Below, one piece after another: positions 1-9,667 of a DNA stretch of 64,000 nucleotides (position 1 is the stretch's first letter; every line of letters begins with the position of its first letter). Location: assembly GCF_003397705.1 (NCBI RefSeq), contig NZ_QJVB01000003.1, positions 186,001 to 250,000 of the forward strand. Reading direction: 5' to 3'. The notes under the pieces were generated by a model that was given only the letters and a program-made list of their open reading frames with translations, ran no database searches and was not told the origin of the DNA. Origin of the DNA: Gardnerella swidsinskii (GTDB lineage Bacteria; Actinomycetota; Actinomycetes; Actinomycetales; Bifidobacteriaceae). The translations under genes and the position numbers were made by a program.

Positions 1-317
1 TGAGTGCATAGCGGAAGCCTATACAATACAATTCTAGATTGCATACCACGGCTAGCTGGAAAAGCTTGCGAAAGTATTCTGCGGTTTTGCTCCCATAACA
101 GTGGTTGCGAAGGCGGCACATCTTCTACCGCGAATTGAACGTCTTTAGTTAATGCTTGCCAAGCACTGTTAAGGCGTCTAATTTGAGCTGCTACCATGGC
201 ATCAAACATTCCGCTAGCAGTTCTATATTGTGGAAGTCGAGTACCAAATATTGGTGCCCTAAGACCTCTACCATGCCTATTTCTATAGTGACGTTCTTCC
301 CAAATTAGACCTGTCAT
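1..317 (-). CDS. zincin-like metallopeptidase family protein (partial, N-terminal part)
   Basis: The reading frame is open from an ATG at 317 to the left edge, so only about 105 N-terminal residues are visible and the catalytic HExxH region would lie outside. The visible part contains RHGRGLRAP near residue 14, FAVEDVPPS near residue 63 and AFPASRGMQSRIVLYRLPL near the edge. This is the pattern I know from the actinobacterial minimal zincin family (PF06262, formerly DUF1025), whose cellular role is not established. An in-frame stop lies just upstream of the ATG and a weak GGAAG precedes it, so the start is reasonably firm. The family call is from memory of the motif pattern. Confidence 0.7.
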   Translation of the reverse strand, partial: MTGLIWEERHYRNRHGRGLRAPIFGTRLPQYRTASGMFDAMVAAQIRRLNSAWQALTKDVQFAVEDVPPSQPLLWEQNRRILSQAFPASRGMQSRIVLYRLPLCT

Positions 318-436
318 GCTTCCACTTTACGAGAAGGCTAGGGCAATAATATGTAAATAATTAATATGCGGTGTGTGAAATACGCTCACACTATAGAATA
401 CTGTATATATGGTTTTAAAAGTCAGGAGGATTTGTA

Positions 437-1258
437 ATGCTCAAACCAATAGTGCATGATTGGAATGAGTTTAATCTTGACTTGAGCATTGCTAAATCGT
501 CTCTTATTGCTTTTGATTTAGATAACACACTGGCATGTTCTAAAAAACCTATGCTTAAATCGATGGCTGAATCATTAAGTAAGCTGATTGATATAATTCC
601 TGTTGCTGTAATAACAGGTGGCTGCTTAGAGTTAGTTAAGAAGCAAATTTTAAATATGCTAACTATTGGCACTAATCTTAAAAATATTCACATAATGCCC
701 ACTAATGGAACTAGTTATTATCGTGTGAATAATGACATGTCATTGCAATGTGTTTATGAACATACTATCGATTTTAAGCAAGCGCAATGCGTTATTGATG
801 CAATACACAAGTGTGCAAAAAATATAGGCGTTTGGAAAGAACCCGGCGATCCAATGCTGTGGGGAGAACAGATAGAGAACCGCGGTAGTCAAATTACTTT
901 TTCGGCACTAGGACAACTAGCTCCTATTGAATATAAAAAAACTTGGGATCCTAGCGGTTGTTTGAAAGCTCAACTTGCACAAAGCATTTCTCAAGCTTTA
1001 CCTAATTTTGCTGTACGCGCTGGAGGAGATACTAGCATCGATATATACAGGCGCGGTGACGATAAAGCTCAAGCTTTGCGAATGCTGTCTCAATATTGTG
1101 ATGTTAATATTGAAAAAATTACTTTTATTGGCGATCGTATGTATCCTGGAGGAAACGATTATCCTACTGCCTTTACAGGAGCTTTAATTATTAAAGTAAG
1201 TAATCCTTCGGATACTTTAGAGCTTTGTAATAAGGTACTTAATATTTTAGAAATATAG
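437..1258 (+). CDS. HAD-superfamily phosphatase, phosphomannomutase-like subclass IIB
   Basis: A 273-residue protein with HAD motif I (FDLDNTLA, residues about 27-34, Asp nucleophile and Asp+2 acid/base), a motif II Thr (VAVITGG) and a late motif GDRMYPGGND carrying the Mg-binding acidic residues. The segments ENRGSQITFSALGQ and the PGGND ending recall eukaryotic-type phosphomannomutases and their bacterial phosphatase relatives, so a sugar-phosphate substrate is likely but cannot be fixed. A strong AGGAGG lies about 10 bases before the ATG. It is a single gene transcribed away from the metallopeptidase gene to its left. No signal peptide or membrane segment is visible, so it should be cytoplasmic. 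Confidence 0.8.
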   Translation: MLKPIVHDWNEFNLDLSIAKSSLIAFDLDNTLACSKKPMLKSMAESLSKLIDIIPVAVITGGCLELVKKQILNMLTIGTNLKNIHIMPTNGTSYYRVNNDMSLQCVYEHTIDFKQAQCVIDAIHKCAKNIGVWKEPGDPMLWGEQIENRGSQITFSALGQLAPIEYKKTWDPSGCLKAQLAQSISQALPNFAVRAGGDTSIDIYRRGDDKAQALRMLSQYCDVNIEKITFIGDRMYPGGNDYPTAFTGALIIKVSNPSDTLELCNKVLNILEI

Positions 1259-1349
1259 AATTTTATTAATTTTTCATTTTAAGATACCTTTTATCCACAA
1301 TAACATTTTTTATTTGCATAGCCAATAAGCTATCGCATATGCTGTCATT

Positions 1350-2243
1350 ATGGTTGGGAGACGCAAGGTTATAAACCACCAAAACAAAAAGAAGTATAGA
1401 AGCGTGACATCTCATGGGGGATTAGCATGTCACGCATCTGTACCTTGTGGTGTATGTGAAAACAAGGATGTTGATTTTATAAATTGGCGTTTTGCTAGTT
1501 GGAAGAATGTAGCGATTGCTTTATTTAATTTATTTTTGCCTCGCGCATGTGCAGGCTGTGATACTCCAGATTATATATTGTGTGAAAACTGCAAGAAAGC
1601 GTTGCAATGCTGGAAACGTGCACCATTTGCCAGAACAGTATGTGGATATCGCTACGCGTGTGGTTCGTATTCTACGGTTGTTCGCCGCTCAATATTATTG
1701 TGGAAGGATCATTTCGATATTGCATGTGACAAAATATTTGGTGAACTTATTGGCGATTTAGTAGTAGAAGTTATATCTAAATTTTTGCGCTCGCATTCTT
1801 GTTATATAAGTGAAAAACCTATATTTGTTATACCAGTCCCGTCGTCTAAGCATTCATCAAGGCATCGTGGACGTAAGCATATGTTGCCTGTTGCAAATTG
1901 TGTTGCTAAACGATTGTGTAATAGTGGCATTAGAGCATACGTTTTAGATATTGTAAGTATGGATGCTAGAATTACTGCGAAATCAGTGCAAACTTCCGGT
2001 TTTCGCGGAAGGTCTAACAGAATTTCTAAGGCGTTTAGCATCGATTTTAAAGAATTGAGAAAGCAAAAGTTTGAAAATCAACGCGAGTACAAAGCTATTG
2101 TATTGGATGATATTGTAACTACTGGCTCAACTATGAATAGCTGCGTTTCAACTTTACAGAGTAGTGGAATTACTGTTTTGGCATGCTTTTCTTTAGCATG
2201 TGTATGCAATAAGGATGATCGTACAGCAGATTACGAATGTTAG
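1350..2243 (+). CDS. comF: ComF family protein (phosphoribosyltransferase domain)
   Basis: It carries the ComF layout: a CxxC...CxxC zinc knuckle (CAGCDTPDYILCENC, residues about 67-81) followed by a type I phosphoribosyltransferase domain ending in the PRPP loop AIVLDDIVTTGST near residue 250. ComF proteins act with ComFA in natural DNA uptake, while in many actinobacteria they are orphans of unknown role. At 297 residues it is about 60 longer than usual, all at the N-terminus (a basic, Cys-containing stretch), and the ATG at 1350 has no good ribosome-binding site. A later start, for example a GTG near residue 19, is therefore possible. The stop overlaps that of the convergent kinase gene by four bases. 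Confidence 0.82.
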   Translation: MVGRRKVINHQNKKKYRSVTSHGGLACHASVPCGVCENKDVDFINWRFASWKNVAIALFNLFLPRACAGCDTPDYILCENCKKALQCWKRAPFARTVCGYRYACGSYSTVVRRSILLWKDHFDIACDKIFGELIGDLVVEVISKFLRSHSCYISEKPIFVIPVPSSKHSSRHRGRKHMLPVANCVAKRLCNSGIRAYVLDIVSMDARITAKSVQTSGFRGRSNRISKAFSIDFKELRKQKFENQREYKAIVLDDIVTTGSTMNSCVSTLQSSGITVLACFSLACVCNKDDRTADYEC

Positions 2244-3415
2244 TTTGCTATTGTATTGCTATAGTTTAGTGGAAGCGCAATTTCAAAGTTCGGACCGCGT
2301 TTATCGTCTACTACTTTTACAGTTCCATGGTGCAATTGTGCAGCCCAACGAGCAATTGATAATCCTAATCCTGTTCCTCCTGATTCTGTGCCAATTCGCT
2401 GATTTCCTTTAACAAATCTTCTGAAAATATCGGCGCGATCTTCTTGAGGAATTTGTTCTCCAAAATTCACAACATTGCATATTACAGAGTTTTGGCTGTG
2501 ATTAATATGAGCACTTATAAGAACACGAGTTCCATCATCTGAATGTTTTAGAGCGTTAGAAATAATATTAGTAAAAAGTTGCGAAAGGCGAGCTTGATCT
2601 CCTGTTAATTCAATCTCATCATTAATTTGAACTTCAATATTATGATTATGACCTGAATCAGCTATTTCTAGTGGTTCGATAATTTCGTCAATAAAGTCTG
2701 TGAAATTAAATGAAGTTATATTAAGGCTTTCCGCGCCTGCTTCAACTCTAGATAAATCAAGAAGGAAAGTAATAAGATCAGCAAGTCTATGAGTTTGGTT
2801 TAATATAGCTTCCATATTAGATGGAGTAGGATCAACAACTCCATCTGCAAGATTTTCAAGCATCGCTTGTAAAGCAGAAACAGGAGTGCGCAGTTCGTGA
2901 CTTACGTTTGCTATAAGCTCTCTACGCATTTGATCTGCATGTTCAAGTTCTTCTGCCATTTCATTAAATGCAAGAGTTAATTTACCTACTTCGTCACGAC
3001 GATTTTCTACAGCAACTCGCACAGAATAGTCTCCGTCAGCCATAGCTTCTGCAGCATTTTTCATTTGACGAAGTGGTGCTGTAAGTCCTCTAGAAAAAAT
3101 GTATGTAATTCCCAGAGCAACAATAAGTGTTAATGGCATTGCAATCCAGCCATTTAGACCAGTTTTAAGTAAAAACCATGCCATTACGAAAGCAATTGCT
3201 GTTGCAAAAACAATAATTGCCGAAAGTTCAATTTTTAGAGATGAAAAAAATCCGACAGGTCGATTTGGATAATTATGCTTTACAGAAGAATTCGTAAATC
3301 GCATTTTTGACTTATTTTTAAGTTGAGCATTTGAGTTTTTATTTAATAAATTACGTTGTTTAGTATTTTTATATTGCTCAGAATTAGCATTATCTATTTT
3401 ATTTTCTAATACCAT
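2240..3415 (-). CDS. sensor histidine kinase (HAMP, HisKA, HATPase)
   Basis: A 391-residue sensor kinase. A charged N-terminal tail of about 60 residues precedes two membrane segments close together (about 57-100), then a HAMP linker, the phosphoacceptor box NVSHELRTPVSAL near residue 170, and an HATPase domain with the N box, a DIFRRF F box and G boxes ending GGTGLGLSIA. Almost no extracytoplasmic loop lies between the membrane segments, so it probably senses within the membrane or cytoplasm. It lies about 60 bases downstream of the response regulator gene and is surely its partner. Both follow glgB on the same strand, so the three may be one transcript. The signal is unknown. Confidence 0.9.
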   Translation of the reverse strand: MVLENKIDNANSEQYKNTKQRNLLNKNSNAQLKNKSKMRFTNSSVKHNYPNRPVGFFSSLKIELSAIIVFATAIAFVMAWFLLKTGLNGWIAMPLTLIVALGITYIFSRGLTAPLRQMKNAAEAMADGDYSVRVAVENRRDEVGKLTLAFNEMAEELEHADQMRRELIANVSHELRTPVSALQAMLENLADGVVDPTPSNMEAILNQTHRLADLITFLLDLSRVEAGAESLNITSFNFTDFIDEIIEPLEIADSGHNHNIEVQINDEIELTGDQARLSQLFTNIISNALKHSDDGTRVLISAHINHSQNSVICNVVNFGEQIPQEDRADIFRRFVKGNQRIGTESGGTGLGLSIARWAAQLHHGTVKVVDDKRGPNFEIALPLNYSNTIAN

Positions 3416-3476
3416 TTACGAATTTTCCGAAGCTAAAGTGTTGTAATTATTTACTATTTATGAAAGTAGTAATTAT

Positions 3477-4229
3477 TTATGAAACTTGTGATTGCAGAAC
3501 TTTGTCGTAATCACTAATAGGTGGCTCGAATGCGTATCCTATTCCGTGTACAGTACGAATCCATTCCGATCCAATTTTATGTCTCAAAGACTTAATGTGT
3601 GAATCTACTGTGCGAGTTCCAGAAGCATCCGGCCAATCCCACACCTCTTCAAGTAACTTTTCACGCTTAAATACAGTATGAGGATGACGAGCTAGAGTAG
3701 CGAGCAAGTCAAACTCAGTTGGTGTAAAATGTACCTCTTTGTCGTTTAAAGTTACAAGTCTTTGACGAGGTCTAATAATAAGTGACCCAAAATTAATTGT
3801 GCGTTCATGTTCCATTGTCTTTGCTATTTGCGATGCGCGTTCTACGCGTCTCAGCAATGCTGCGCAACGAGCAATTAACTCACGTGGCGAAAATGGTTTA
3901 GTCATGTAATCATCTGCGCCTGCGCTTAAGCCAACAATTTTATCGGCTTCTGCGTCGCGTGCTGTTAACATGAGGATAGGAACAGGCATTTTGGAGATAA
4001 TTCGTCGAGTTGCTTCAATCCCATCCATAATAGGAAGCATAATATCCATAATTATGAGATCAGGTTTTAGTTGTTCGGCAGCTCTAACAGCAGACGCTCC
4101 ATCTGTAGCGACTCTTGCTCTCCAGCCTTGTGCAGTAATGCGTTGTGCAATTGCTGTAGCAAGATCTGGCTCATCCTCAACAACGAGAATTGTACGAGCA
4201 TTTACGCCAGCTGATGGAGCGTTTAGCAT
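3477..4229 (-). CDS. OmpR/PhoB-family response regulator
   Basis: A 250-residue two-domain regulator. The receiver domain has VVEDEPD near residue 17, the phosphoacceptor in IIMDIMLPIMDG near residue 61, LTARD and the MTKPF lysine. The C-terminal winged helix ends with TVDSHIKSLRHKIG and IRTVHGIGYAFEP, typical of PhoB-like DNA binding. A GAAAGG ribosome-binding site precedes the ATG. Its start is only 16 bases after the glgB stop, which suggests co-transcription with glgB, and the cognate kinase follows. Regulation of glycogen or envelope functions would be inference only. The closest family type is the actinobacterial MtrA/RegX3 group, but I cannot assign it to either. Confidence 0.92.
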   Translation of the reverse strand: MLNAPSAGVNARTILVVEDEPDLATAIAQRITAQGWRARVATDGASAVRAAEQLKPDLIIMDIMLPIMDGIEATRRIISKMPVPILMLTARDAEADKIVGLSAGADDYMTKPFSPRELIARCAALLRRVERASQIAKTMEHERTINFGSLIIRPRQRLVTLNDKEVHFTPTEFDLLATLARHPHTVFKREKLLEEVWDWPDASGTRTVDSHIKSLRHKIGSEWIRTVHGIGYAFEPPISDYDKVLQSQVS

Positions 4230-4245
4230 ATTTTAAAAAGACCTT

Positions 4246-6531
4246 TCAGTGTTGTACTGGCTTCAAGAATACCGCACCTAACGCTGGAACAGTGATTCTT
4301 GCAGAGTATGGTCGAGAATGATACTCTTCAGCAGTAGCAGTGAATGTGCCGTTGTGAATATTAGATCCGCAATACTTTGCATCATCAGTTGTGAGTATCT
4401 CTTCCCACTGTCCGCCTTTTGGTAACGCAACCTGATAGTCTTGCCAAGCTTGACCTGAGAAGTTTACTACTACAACGATTTCTTCTCCGTCGTCGCCAAT
4501 ACGCATGTAGCTTAAAGTATTGTGATCGGAATCGTCGCTTGTAAGCCACTGGAAACCATCAGGAGTAAAGTCTTGACTCCAGAATGCACGAGAGCTCTTA
4601 TATAGAGTATTCAAATCTGCAACAAGCTTTTGCACACCTTGATGGAACGGCCATTGCAGCTCATTCCAGTTAAGCGAAGTATTGAAGTTCCATTCGCTGG
4701 ACTGTCCAATTTCTCCACCCATGAACAGAAGGTTCTTGCCTGGATGAGACCACTGGTATGCAAGCAATGCTCGCAATCCTGCGAACTGTTGCCATTCGTC
4801 TCCTGGCATCTTTCCAAGTAACGAACCCTTACCGTACACAACTTCATCGTGGCTTAATGGCAACACATAATGCTCAGAGTATGCATAAACCATTGAGAAT
4901 GTAATTTCGTTATGATGCCAACGACGATTAATTGGTTCCTCTTTAAGATATTGCAAAGTGTCGTGCATCCAGCCCATATTCCACTTCAAGCCGAATCCTA
5001 AGCCGCCCATATCGGTTGGTGCAGTTACGCCTTGATAAGCAGTGGATTCCTCAGCAATCATCATGATGCCAGGATTATTCTTATATGCAGTTGCGTTTGC
5101 TTCCTTAATGAAGTCAATTGCTTCAAGATTTTCGCGTCCGCCGTAGATGTTTGGTCTCCACTGTCCTGCTTCACGGCTGTAATCCAAGTAAAGCATTGAG
5201 GATACTGCATCAACGCGTAACGCGTCAACATGGTATTCATCAAGCCAGAAGCAAGCATTAGCAACCAAGAAGTTACGAACTTCATGACGACCAAAGTTGA
5301 AGATGTAAGTACCCCAATCAGGATGCTCACCTCGCATAGGATCAGGATCCTCATATAATGCTGTGCCATCAAAACGACCGAGTGCAAAGTCATCCTTAGG
5401 GAAGTGAGCTGGAACCCAATCCATAATGACGCCAATGCCTGCTTTGTGGAGTTTATCTACCAAGTACTTAAAGTCATCAGGGGAGCCAAGGCGAGAATCT
5501 ACTGCATAATAACCCGTTACTTGATATCCCCAAGATCCAGAGAATGGATATTGTGTCAACGGCATAAACTCGACGTGAGTAAAGCCTTCTCTTTGCACAT
5601 AATCAACTAAATGATCAGCAAGTTCGCGATAATTACCCAAATCGCGATTCCAGCTGTTAGCTTGTACTTCGTAAATGCTTATTGGACCATTGTGAGCATC
5701 TGTTTTTGCGCGCTCATCCATCCAATCAGTATCGTGCCACTTAAACTCAGAATCAACAACAACAGATCCTGTGTTTGGTGGAACTTCATGAGAGCGCTCC
5801 ATTGGATCGGCTTTCATAATCCAATTGCCAGATTGTGTAAGAATTTCGTACTTATATACTTCTCCTGCTGTAACTCCTGGAATAAAAAGTTCCCAAATGC
5901 CAGAAGAGCCGAGTGAACGCATAGCGTGGCGACGACCATTCCAGTAATTAAAGTTACCAACTACGCGTACTGCACGAGCATTTGGTGCCCACACTGAGAA
6001 AGCAGTACCAGTAACTTTCTTTACCATCTTTCCAGTTTCAGGAGATATAAGTCCCCATGAATCTGTTATCGTTTTGACGTGTGCGCCTAATGCTTCCCAA
6101 AGACGCTCATGACGACCTTCTCCAAATAAGTACATGTCAAGTTCGCCAACTTGAGGCAAATAACGGTAAGGATCATCATCTGTGGACTCAGAACCGTCTA
6201 TTTCCACAGTGTAAACGCGATAACTAGGAACAGACCAAGACTTTGTTTTTGTATGCTTTACTGCAGGAATAACAGCTGTAAAGATGCCGTTATATTCGTG
6301 TTTAGCTTCGTATTCACCGTTCTTAGTAAGAATAACAACTTTCTTTGCCATAGGGCGCAATACGCGGACGGTTACAGTGTCGGCACCTTTGCCAGTTCCA
6401 AGGTGACCTCCAAGAACCTCATGTGGATTGTAATATTCTGCATTGCTCACCGCAGCTAATACGTCCTGTCGGACTGGAACTGCGACTGCATCTTCATTGA
6501 TGTTAGTAACTGTACTCATGTTGACTATCAT
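4246..6531 (-). CDS. glgB: 1,4-alpha-glucan branching enzyme
   Basis: A GH13 glycogen branching enzyme that moves alpha-1,4 chain ends to alpha-1,6 positions during glycogen synthesis. The 761-residue protein has an N-terminal extension, a CBM48 domain ([21 protein letters not shown] near residue 180, here named by its first part) and the catalytic barrel: nucleophile in [10 protein letters not shown] near residue 440, acid/base in MMIAEEST near 490, and [11 protein letters not shown] near 560. All catalytic residues are present. Two starts are possible, 6531 and an ATG four codons on at 6519. Neither has a clear ribosome-binding site. It heads a probable operon with the two-component genes and diverges from carD. 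Confidence 0.95.
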   Translation of the reverse strand: MIVNMSTVTNINEDAVAVPVRQDVLAAVSNAEYYNPHEVLGGHLGTGKGADTVTVRVLRPMAKKVVILTKNGEYEAKHEYNGIFTAVIPAVKHTKTKSWSVPSYRVYTVEIDGSESTDDDPYRYLPQVGELDMYLFGEGRHERLWEALGAHVKTITDSWGLISPETGKMVKKVTGTAFSVWAPNARAVRVVGNFNYWNGRRHAMRSLGSSGIWELFIPGVTAGEVYKYEILTQSGNWIMKADPMERSHEVPPNTGSVVVDSEFKWHDTDWMDERAKTDAHNGPISIYEVQANSWNRDLGNYRELADHLVDYVQREGFTHVEFMPLTQYPFSGSWGYQVTGYYAVDSRLGSPDDFKYLVDKLHKAGIGVIMDWVPAHFPKDDFALGRFDGTALYEDPDPMRGEHPDWGTYIFNFGRHEVRNFLVANACFWLDEYHVDALRVDAVSSMLYLDYSREAGQWRPNIYGGRENLEAIDFIKEANATAYKNNPGIMMIAEESTAYQGVTAPTDMGGLGFGLKWNMGWMHDTLQYLKEEPINRRWHHNEITFSMVYAYSEHYVLPLSHDEVVYGKGSLLGKMPGDEWQQFAGLRALLAYQWSHPGKNLLFMGGEIGQSSEWNFNTSLNWNELQWPFHQGVQKLVADLNTLYKSSRAFWSQDFTPDGFQWLTSDDSDHNTLSYMRIGDDGEEIVVVVNFSGQAWQDYQVALPKGGQWEEILTTDDAKYCGSNIHNGTFTATAEEYHSRPYSARITVPALGAVFLKPVQH

Positions 6532-6623
6532 ACATGCTTTATTGCTGTAAGTCGCGTGTGTTTCGCGCTATTGTGAAAAAAATATGAAAATTTTTTCAAG
6601 TCGTGACCTTATGGGAAACTGTT

Positions 6624-7250
6624 ATGAGTTTTTCTGTGCATACGGAGGGTTCTGTGGAATATCAAGTCGGCGATATGGTCGTCTATCCTCGTCATGGTGC
6701 GGCTCGTGTTGAAGAAATTAGTGAGCGCACCGTAAAAGGTGTAACTCGTCAATATTTACGATTGGTAGTGTTATCATCTGATGGTTTAGAAATTAACGTA
6801 CCTGTCGATAATGTTAAAAAAGTTGGCGTGCGAGACATTGTTGGAGCGCAAGAAGTTGCAAAAGTTTTTGAGATTTTGCGTACTCCAATAGTTGAAAAAG
6901 AGATGAATTGGTCTAGACGCTACAAGCTTAATGTAGAGAAGATTGCTACTGGCGATGTTAACAATATTGCTGAAGTAGTTCGTGATTTATCTCAGCGAGA
7001 TGTTGATGAACATGGTTTATCTGCAGGAGAAAAGCGAATGCTTGCTCGCGCTCGCAGTATTTTAATTTCCGAAATTGCTTTGTCTGAAAAGATTGATGAG
7101 ATTGAGGCGGAGCGACTTTTAGATGTGAATCTTGGATACAAGGAGCCTCAAGAAGGCGATGAAAATCACCATACTGTAGCTCCAGAAGAGCCTGCATCGC
7201 GAACTTTAGCGCTGTTAGAAGAGCGTAGCAAGAAATCTAAGAAAAAATGA
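6624..7250 (+). CDS. carD: CarD-family RNA polymerase-binding transcription regulator
   Basis: A CdnL/CarD-type protein that binds the RNA polymerase beta subunit and stabilises open complexes at rRNA and other promoters. The N-terminal CarD-TRCF RNA polymerase-interacting domain begins YQVGDMVVYPRHGAARV and continues with LRLVVLSSDGLEINVPVDN. The C-terminal half is helical (EKRMLARARSILISEIALS), matching the DNA-contacting domain. An Arg/Lys-rich tail ends the protein. I chose the ATG at 6624, which has GGGAAA eight bases upstream. An in-frame GTG at 6603 would add seven residues. The gene is divergent from glgB and ends in a strong terminator. Confidence 0.92.
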   Translation: MSFSVHTEGSVEYQVGDMVVYPRHGAARVEEISERTVKGVTRQYLRLVVLSSDGLEINVPVDNVKKVGVRDIVGAQEVAKVFEILRTPIVEKEMNWSRRYKLNVEKIATGDVNNIAEVVRDLSQRDVDEHGLSAGEKRMLARARSILISEIALSEKIDEIEAERLLDVNLGYKEPQEGDENHHTVAPEEPASRTLALLEERSKKSKKK

Positions 7251-7295
7251 TTTGCGATATGCAAAATAAATAAATATTAATTGTTCATATTATTT

Positions 7296-7340
7296 AAGCC
7301 CTTCTAAATGTCGGTATATCGGCGAGTTAGAAGGGCTTTT
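7296..7340 (+). terminator. Rho-independent terminator after carD
   Basis: A long inverted repeat (AAGCCCTTCTAA paired with TTAGAAGGGCTT) is followed by TTTT, 45 bases after the carD stop. Confidence 0.85.
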
Positions 7341-7405
7341 GCTTATATATTTGCTTACGTATTTATTGTATGTTTTGCTTTTGTTCTTGCTTAAAACAGA
7401 TAATA

Positions 7406-7440
7406 AAAAATCCTTGCATTTGTAAAATACAAGGATTTTT
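7406..7440. terminator. bidirectional terminator
   Basis: AAAAATCCTTG pairs with CAAGGATTTTT around a 13-base loop. With runs of A before and T after the stem it can work in both directions. It lies just past the 3' end of the minus-strand metal-binding lipoprotein gene and past the carD terminator. Confidence 0.8.
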
Positions 7441-7462
7441 ATGTTTATAGATTCACCTAAAT

Positions 7463-8515
7463 TTACTTGCCTGGATCTTGCTGACCTTGGTTAGAATTTT
7501 TAGGATTAGTATTCTTTGCTACATGTGGCTTCTCAGTGATTGGCTTTTTTTGAGGCTCTTTATCATCAATGTCTTTACGCATATCCTTTGTTGCTTTTAC
7601 AGCATTATGTAGGTCGTCACAAATCTTCATAATCCATTTATCAAGCTGATCTGCGTATTTTGGCATAAGTTCGCTTACTCGTACTGTAGACGTGTAGCTG
7701 CGTCCTGCGATTCCGCTTAGCAAGTTCAGAACATCGTTTCCTTGCTGGCTATCGCTAATCAACACATCAATTTTGCGACCTTCAATAAGCTTCTGAAACT
7801 CCTCAACGCTTGAATGTTCTGGTTCATTATTGTTATTTACTGAGTCAACATATTCTTTAGGTGAGCTATCTTTCAAATTGGCATCAGACATTAGCCAGAA
7901 AAGAATAGGAGATGTAGAAGCATACTTTGCGTTACCATTTTCTTTAGAGAAATCACTTAAGTAGGTGGTTAATTTCTTTTCCTTTTCCTGCCATTGTGCT
8001 AGTCGCTTAGAAAAAGCTTGCTTTTTTGATGGCAAAACTTTGGAGAAGGTGTCAGCCATGGCAGATGCCATAGCATTCCTAGCATCGTGAGAAAACCAAA
8101 GATATGGATTGTCTCCGTTAAGTGCTCCTACAGTACCTGCTGCACTAAGCACTTCAGCTTTAGCTGGGTGTACTTTGTTTGCCCAATCATCGTAGCCTGC
8201 ACCATTTGTAACTAATACTTGTGCATTCTGCATATTTTTTAAATCTTTTGAGCTAGGTTTAAACGACGATATGTCTGTATCTGAACCAGTCATAACTGAT
8301 TCAACTTTGACGTCAGAGCCACCAATCTCTTGAGCTAAGCTACCCCAGGTGTCAACAGTGGATACAACAGAAATATTTGTTGCAGCTTTTGGTTTTTCTT
8401 TTGGTTTTTCCTCAGTTTTTCCACAAGCTGCAAATCCAAGTATTACTGCAGAAGCAATAAGGCATGTTATGGCAGTTTTTCCAAACTTCTTTACTGCACA
8501 AAGAACGGTACGCAT
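7463..8515 (-). CDS. metal (zinc/manganese) ABC transporter substrate-binding lipoprotein, ZnuA/TroA-like
   Basis: A lipoprotein with a basic N-terminus, a hydrophobic helix and lipobox LGFAAC near residue 32, followed by a Lys/Glu/Pro linker and a cluster A-I metal-binding fold (ISVVSTVDTWGSLAQEIGG, VTNGAGYDDWANKV, PYLWFSHDARNAMASAMAD, DVLISDSQQGN). I use the ATG at 8515, eight bases after GGGAGGAG. An upstream in-frame ATG at 8554 would put basic residues before the signal and lacks a site. Usual His ligands are only partly recognisable: the position expected in the first metal site reads GAGYDDW with no His. The C-terminal 40 residues are Lys/Pro/Asn-rich. No permease or ATPase gene is adjacent, so it is an orphan component here. 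Confidence 0.8.
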   Translation of the reverse strand: MRTVLCAVKKFGKTAITCLIASAVILGFAACGKTEEKPKEKPKAATNISVVSTVDTWGSLAQEIGGSDVKVESVMTGSDTDISSFKPSSKDLKNMQNAQVLVTNGAGYDDWANKVHPAKAEVLSAAGTVGALNGDNPYLWFSHDARNAMASAMADTFSKVLPSKKQAFSKRLAQWQEKEKKLTTYLSDFSKENGNAKYASTSPILFWLMSDANLKDSSPKEYVDSVNNNNEPEHSSVEEFQKLIEGRKIDVLISDSQQGNDVLNLLSGIAGRSYTSTVRVSELMPKYADQLDKWIMKICDDLHNAVKATKDMRKDIDDKEPQKKPITEKPHVAKNTNPKNSNQGQQDPGK

Positions 8516-8636
8516 CACTGTGACTCCTCCCGTGATAATGGTGCGTCGGCGCACGTAAAATTGTTAGTCGACCCATATCTTCTATACTTCACGATAGCCT
8601 ATCCTTACGAATTGTGCGAGTTGGGAGGAATTTTTT

Positions 8637-9521
8637 ATGACTATTGTGCTAGATGGTAAGGCTTTAGCTAGTAAAATTAAAAAAGATTTGGCAGCGCGCG
8701 TTGCTATTTTACATAAAAAAGGCATTAATCCAGGTTTGGGTACGTTGCTTGTAGGTAGTGATCCTGCTTCGTTGAAATATGTTGCTGGTAAGCATCGTGA
8801 TTGCGAAGAAGTGGGGATTAATTCTATTCGTTGCGATCTGCCAGAAGATGCTAGTGAAGATGAGATTCTTGCTGCTTTACAGAAATTAAATAATGACCCT
8901 CTTTGTACTGGATTTATTGTGCAACTGCCATTGCCAAAAGGTATTGATGCTCAAAAAGTTATTTCTTCTATTGATCCTGCAAAAGATTGTGATGGAATGC
9001 ATCCATATAATTTGGGTGAACTTGTTACGCATATTTCCGGTAATATTACAACACCTTTGCCGTGCACGCCGCGTGGAATTTTAGCTTTGCTTGATGAGTA
9101 CGGTATTGAACTTTCTGGTAAGGAAGTTTGTGTGCTTGGTCGTGGCATTACGGTTGGGCGTACTATTGGTCTTCTGTTAACACGCAGGGGAGTAGATGCA
9201 ACTGTTACGTTGTGCCATACGCATACTCGGAATGTTCAGGAGATTATGCGCCGTTCTGATGTAATAATTGCAGCAATGGGTTGTGCTGGTTTTGTTAAGC
9301 CTGAAGATATTAAACCTGGCGTTGTTCTTGTTGATGTTGGTGTATCTCGTGTTTTTGATGAAGAGGCTGGCAGATACCGTGTAAAAGGTGATGTTGATTC
9401 AGCTTGTCGAGAAATTGCTGGAGCGTATTCTCCGAATCCTGGTGGAGTAGGTCCGATGACTCGAGCTATGTTGCTGGCGAATGTTGTAGATATGGCTGAG
9501 CGAGCAGCTAATTGCAAATAA
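8637..9521 (+). CDS. folD: bifunctional methylenetetrahydrofolate dehydrogenase / methenyltetrahydrofolate cyclohydrolase
   Basis: FolD interconverts 5,10-methylene-, 5,10-methenyl- and 10-formyl-tetrahydrofolate using NADP and supplies one-carbon units for purines and formyl-Met. The 294-residue protein has the substrate-site Tyr and Lys in SLKYVAGKHRDCEEVG, the GFIVQLPLPKG signature, DPAKDCDGMHPYN, the Rossmann GRGITVGRTIG and the C-terminal PNPGGVGPMTRAML. All are intact. GGGAGG sits a few bases before the ATG. It is monocistronic by spacing, with 146 bases to rpsA. Confidence 0.97.
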   Translation: MTIVLDGKALASKIKKDLAARVAILHKKGINPGLGTLLVGSDPASLKYVAGKHRDCEEVGINSIRCDLPEDASEDEILAALQKLNNDPLCTGFIVQLPLPKGIDAQKVISSIDPAKDCDGMHPYNLGELVTHISGNITTPLPCTPRGILALLDEYGIELSGKEVCVLGRGITVGRTIGLLLTRRGVDATVTLCHTHTRNVQEIMRRSDVIIAAMGCAGFVKPEDIKPGVVLVDVGVSRVFDEEAGRYRVKGDVDSACREIAGAYSPNPGGVGPMTRAMLLANVVDMAERAANCK

Positions 9522-9667
9522 AATGCGACACGCCCGAAGTAAAACGTAAATTTTGGCTATACCTGTATATAAAATCGACAAAGCGTGTGCATAGTATGCA
9601 CACGTAACGTAAATACATAATTAAATATCGAGTAATATCCACCCCAAGAAGAAACCACTAATAACTA

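Noticed and set aside
54-70. Apparent frameshift in the zincin gene
   Set aside because: A first reading missed one base of the A4 run at 60-63. With four A the frame continues into AFPASRGMQSRIVLYR without a break.
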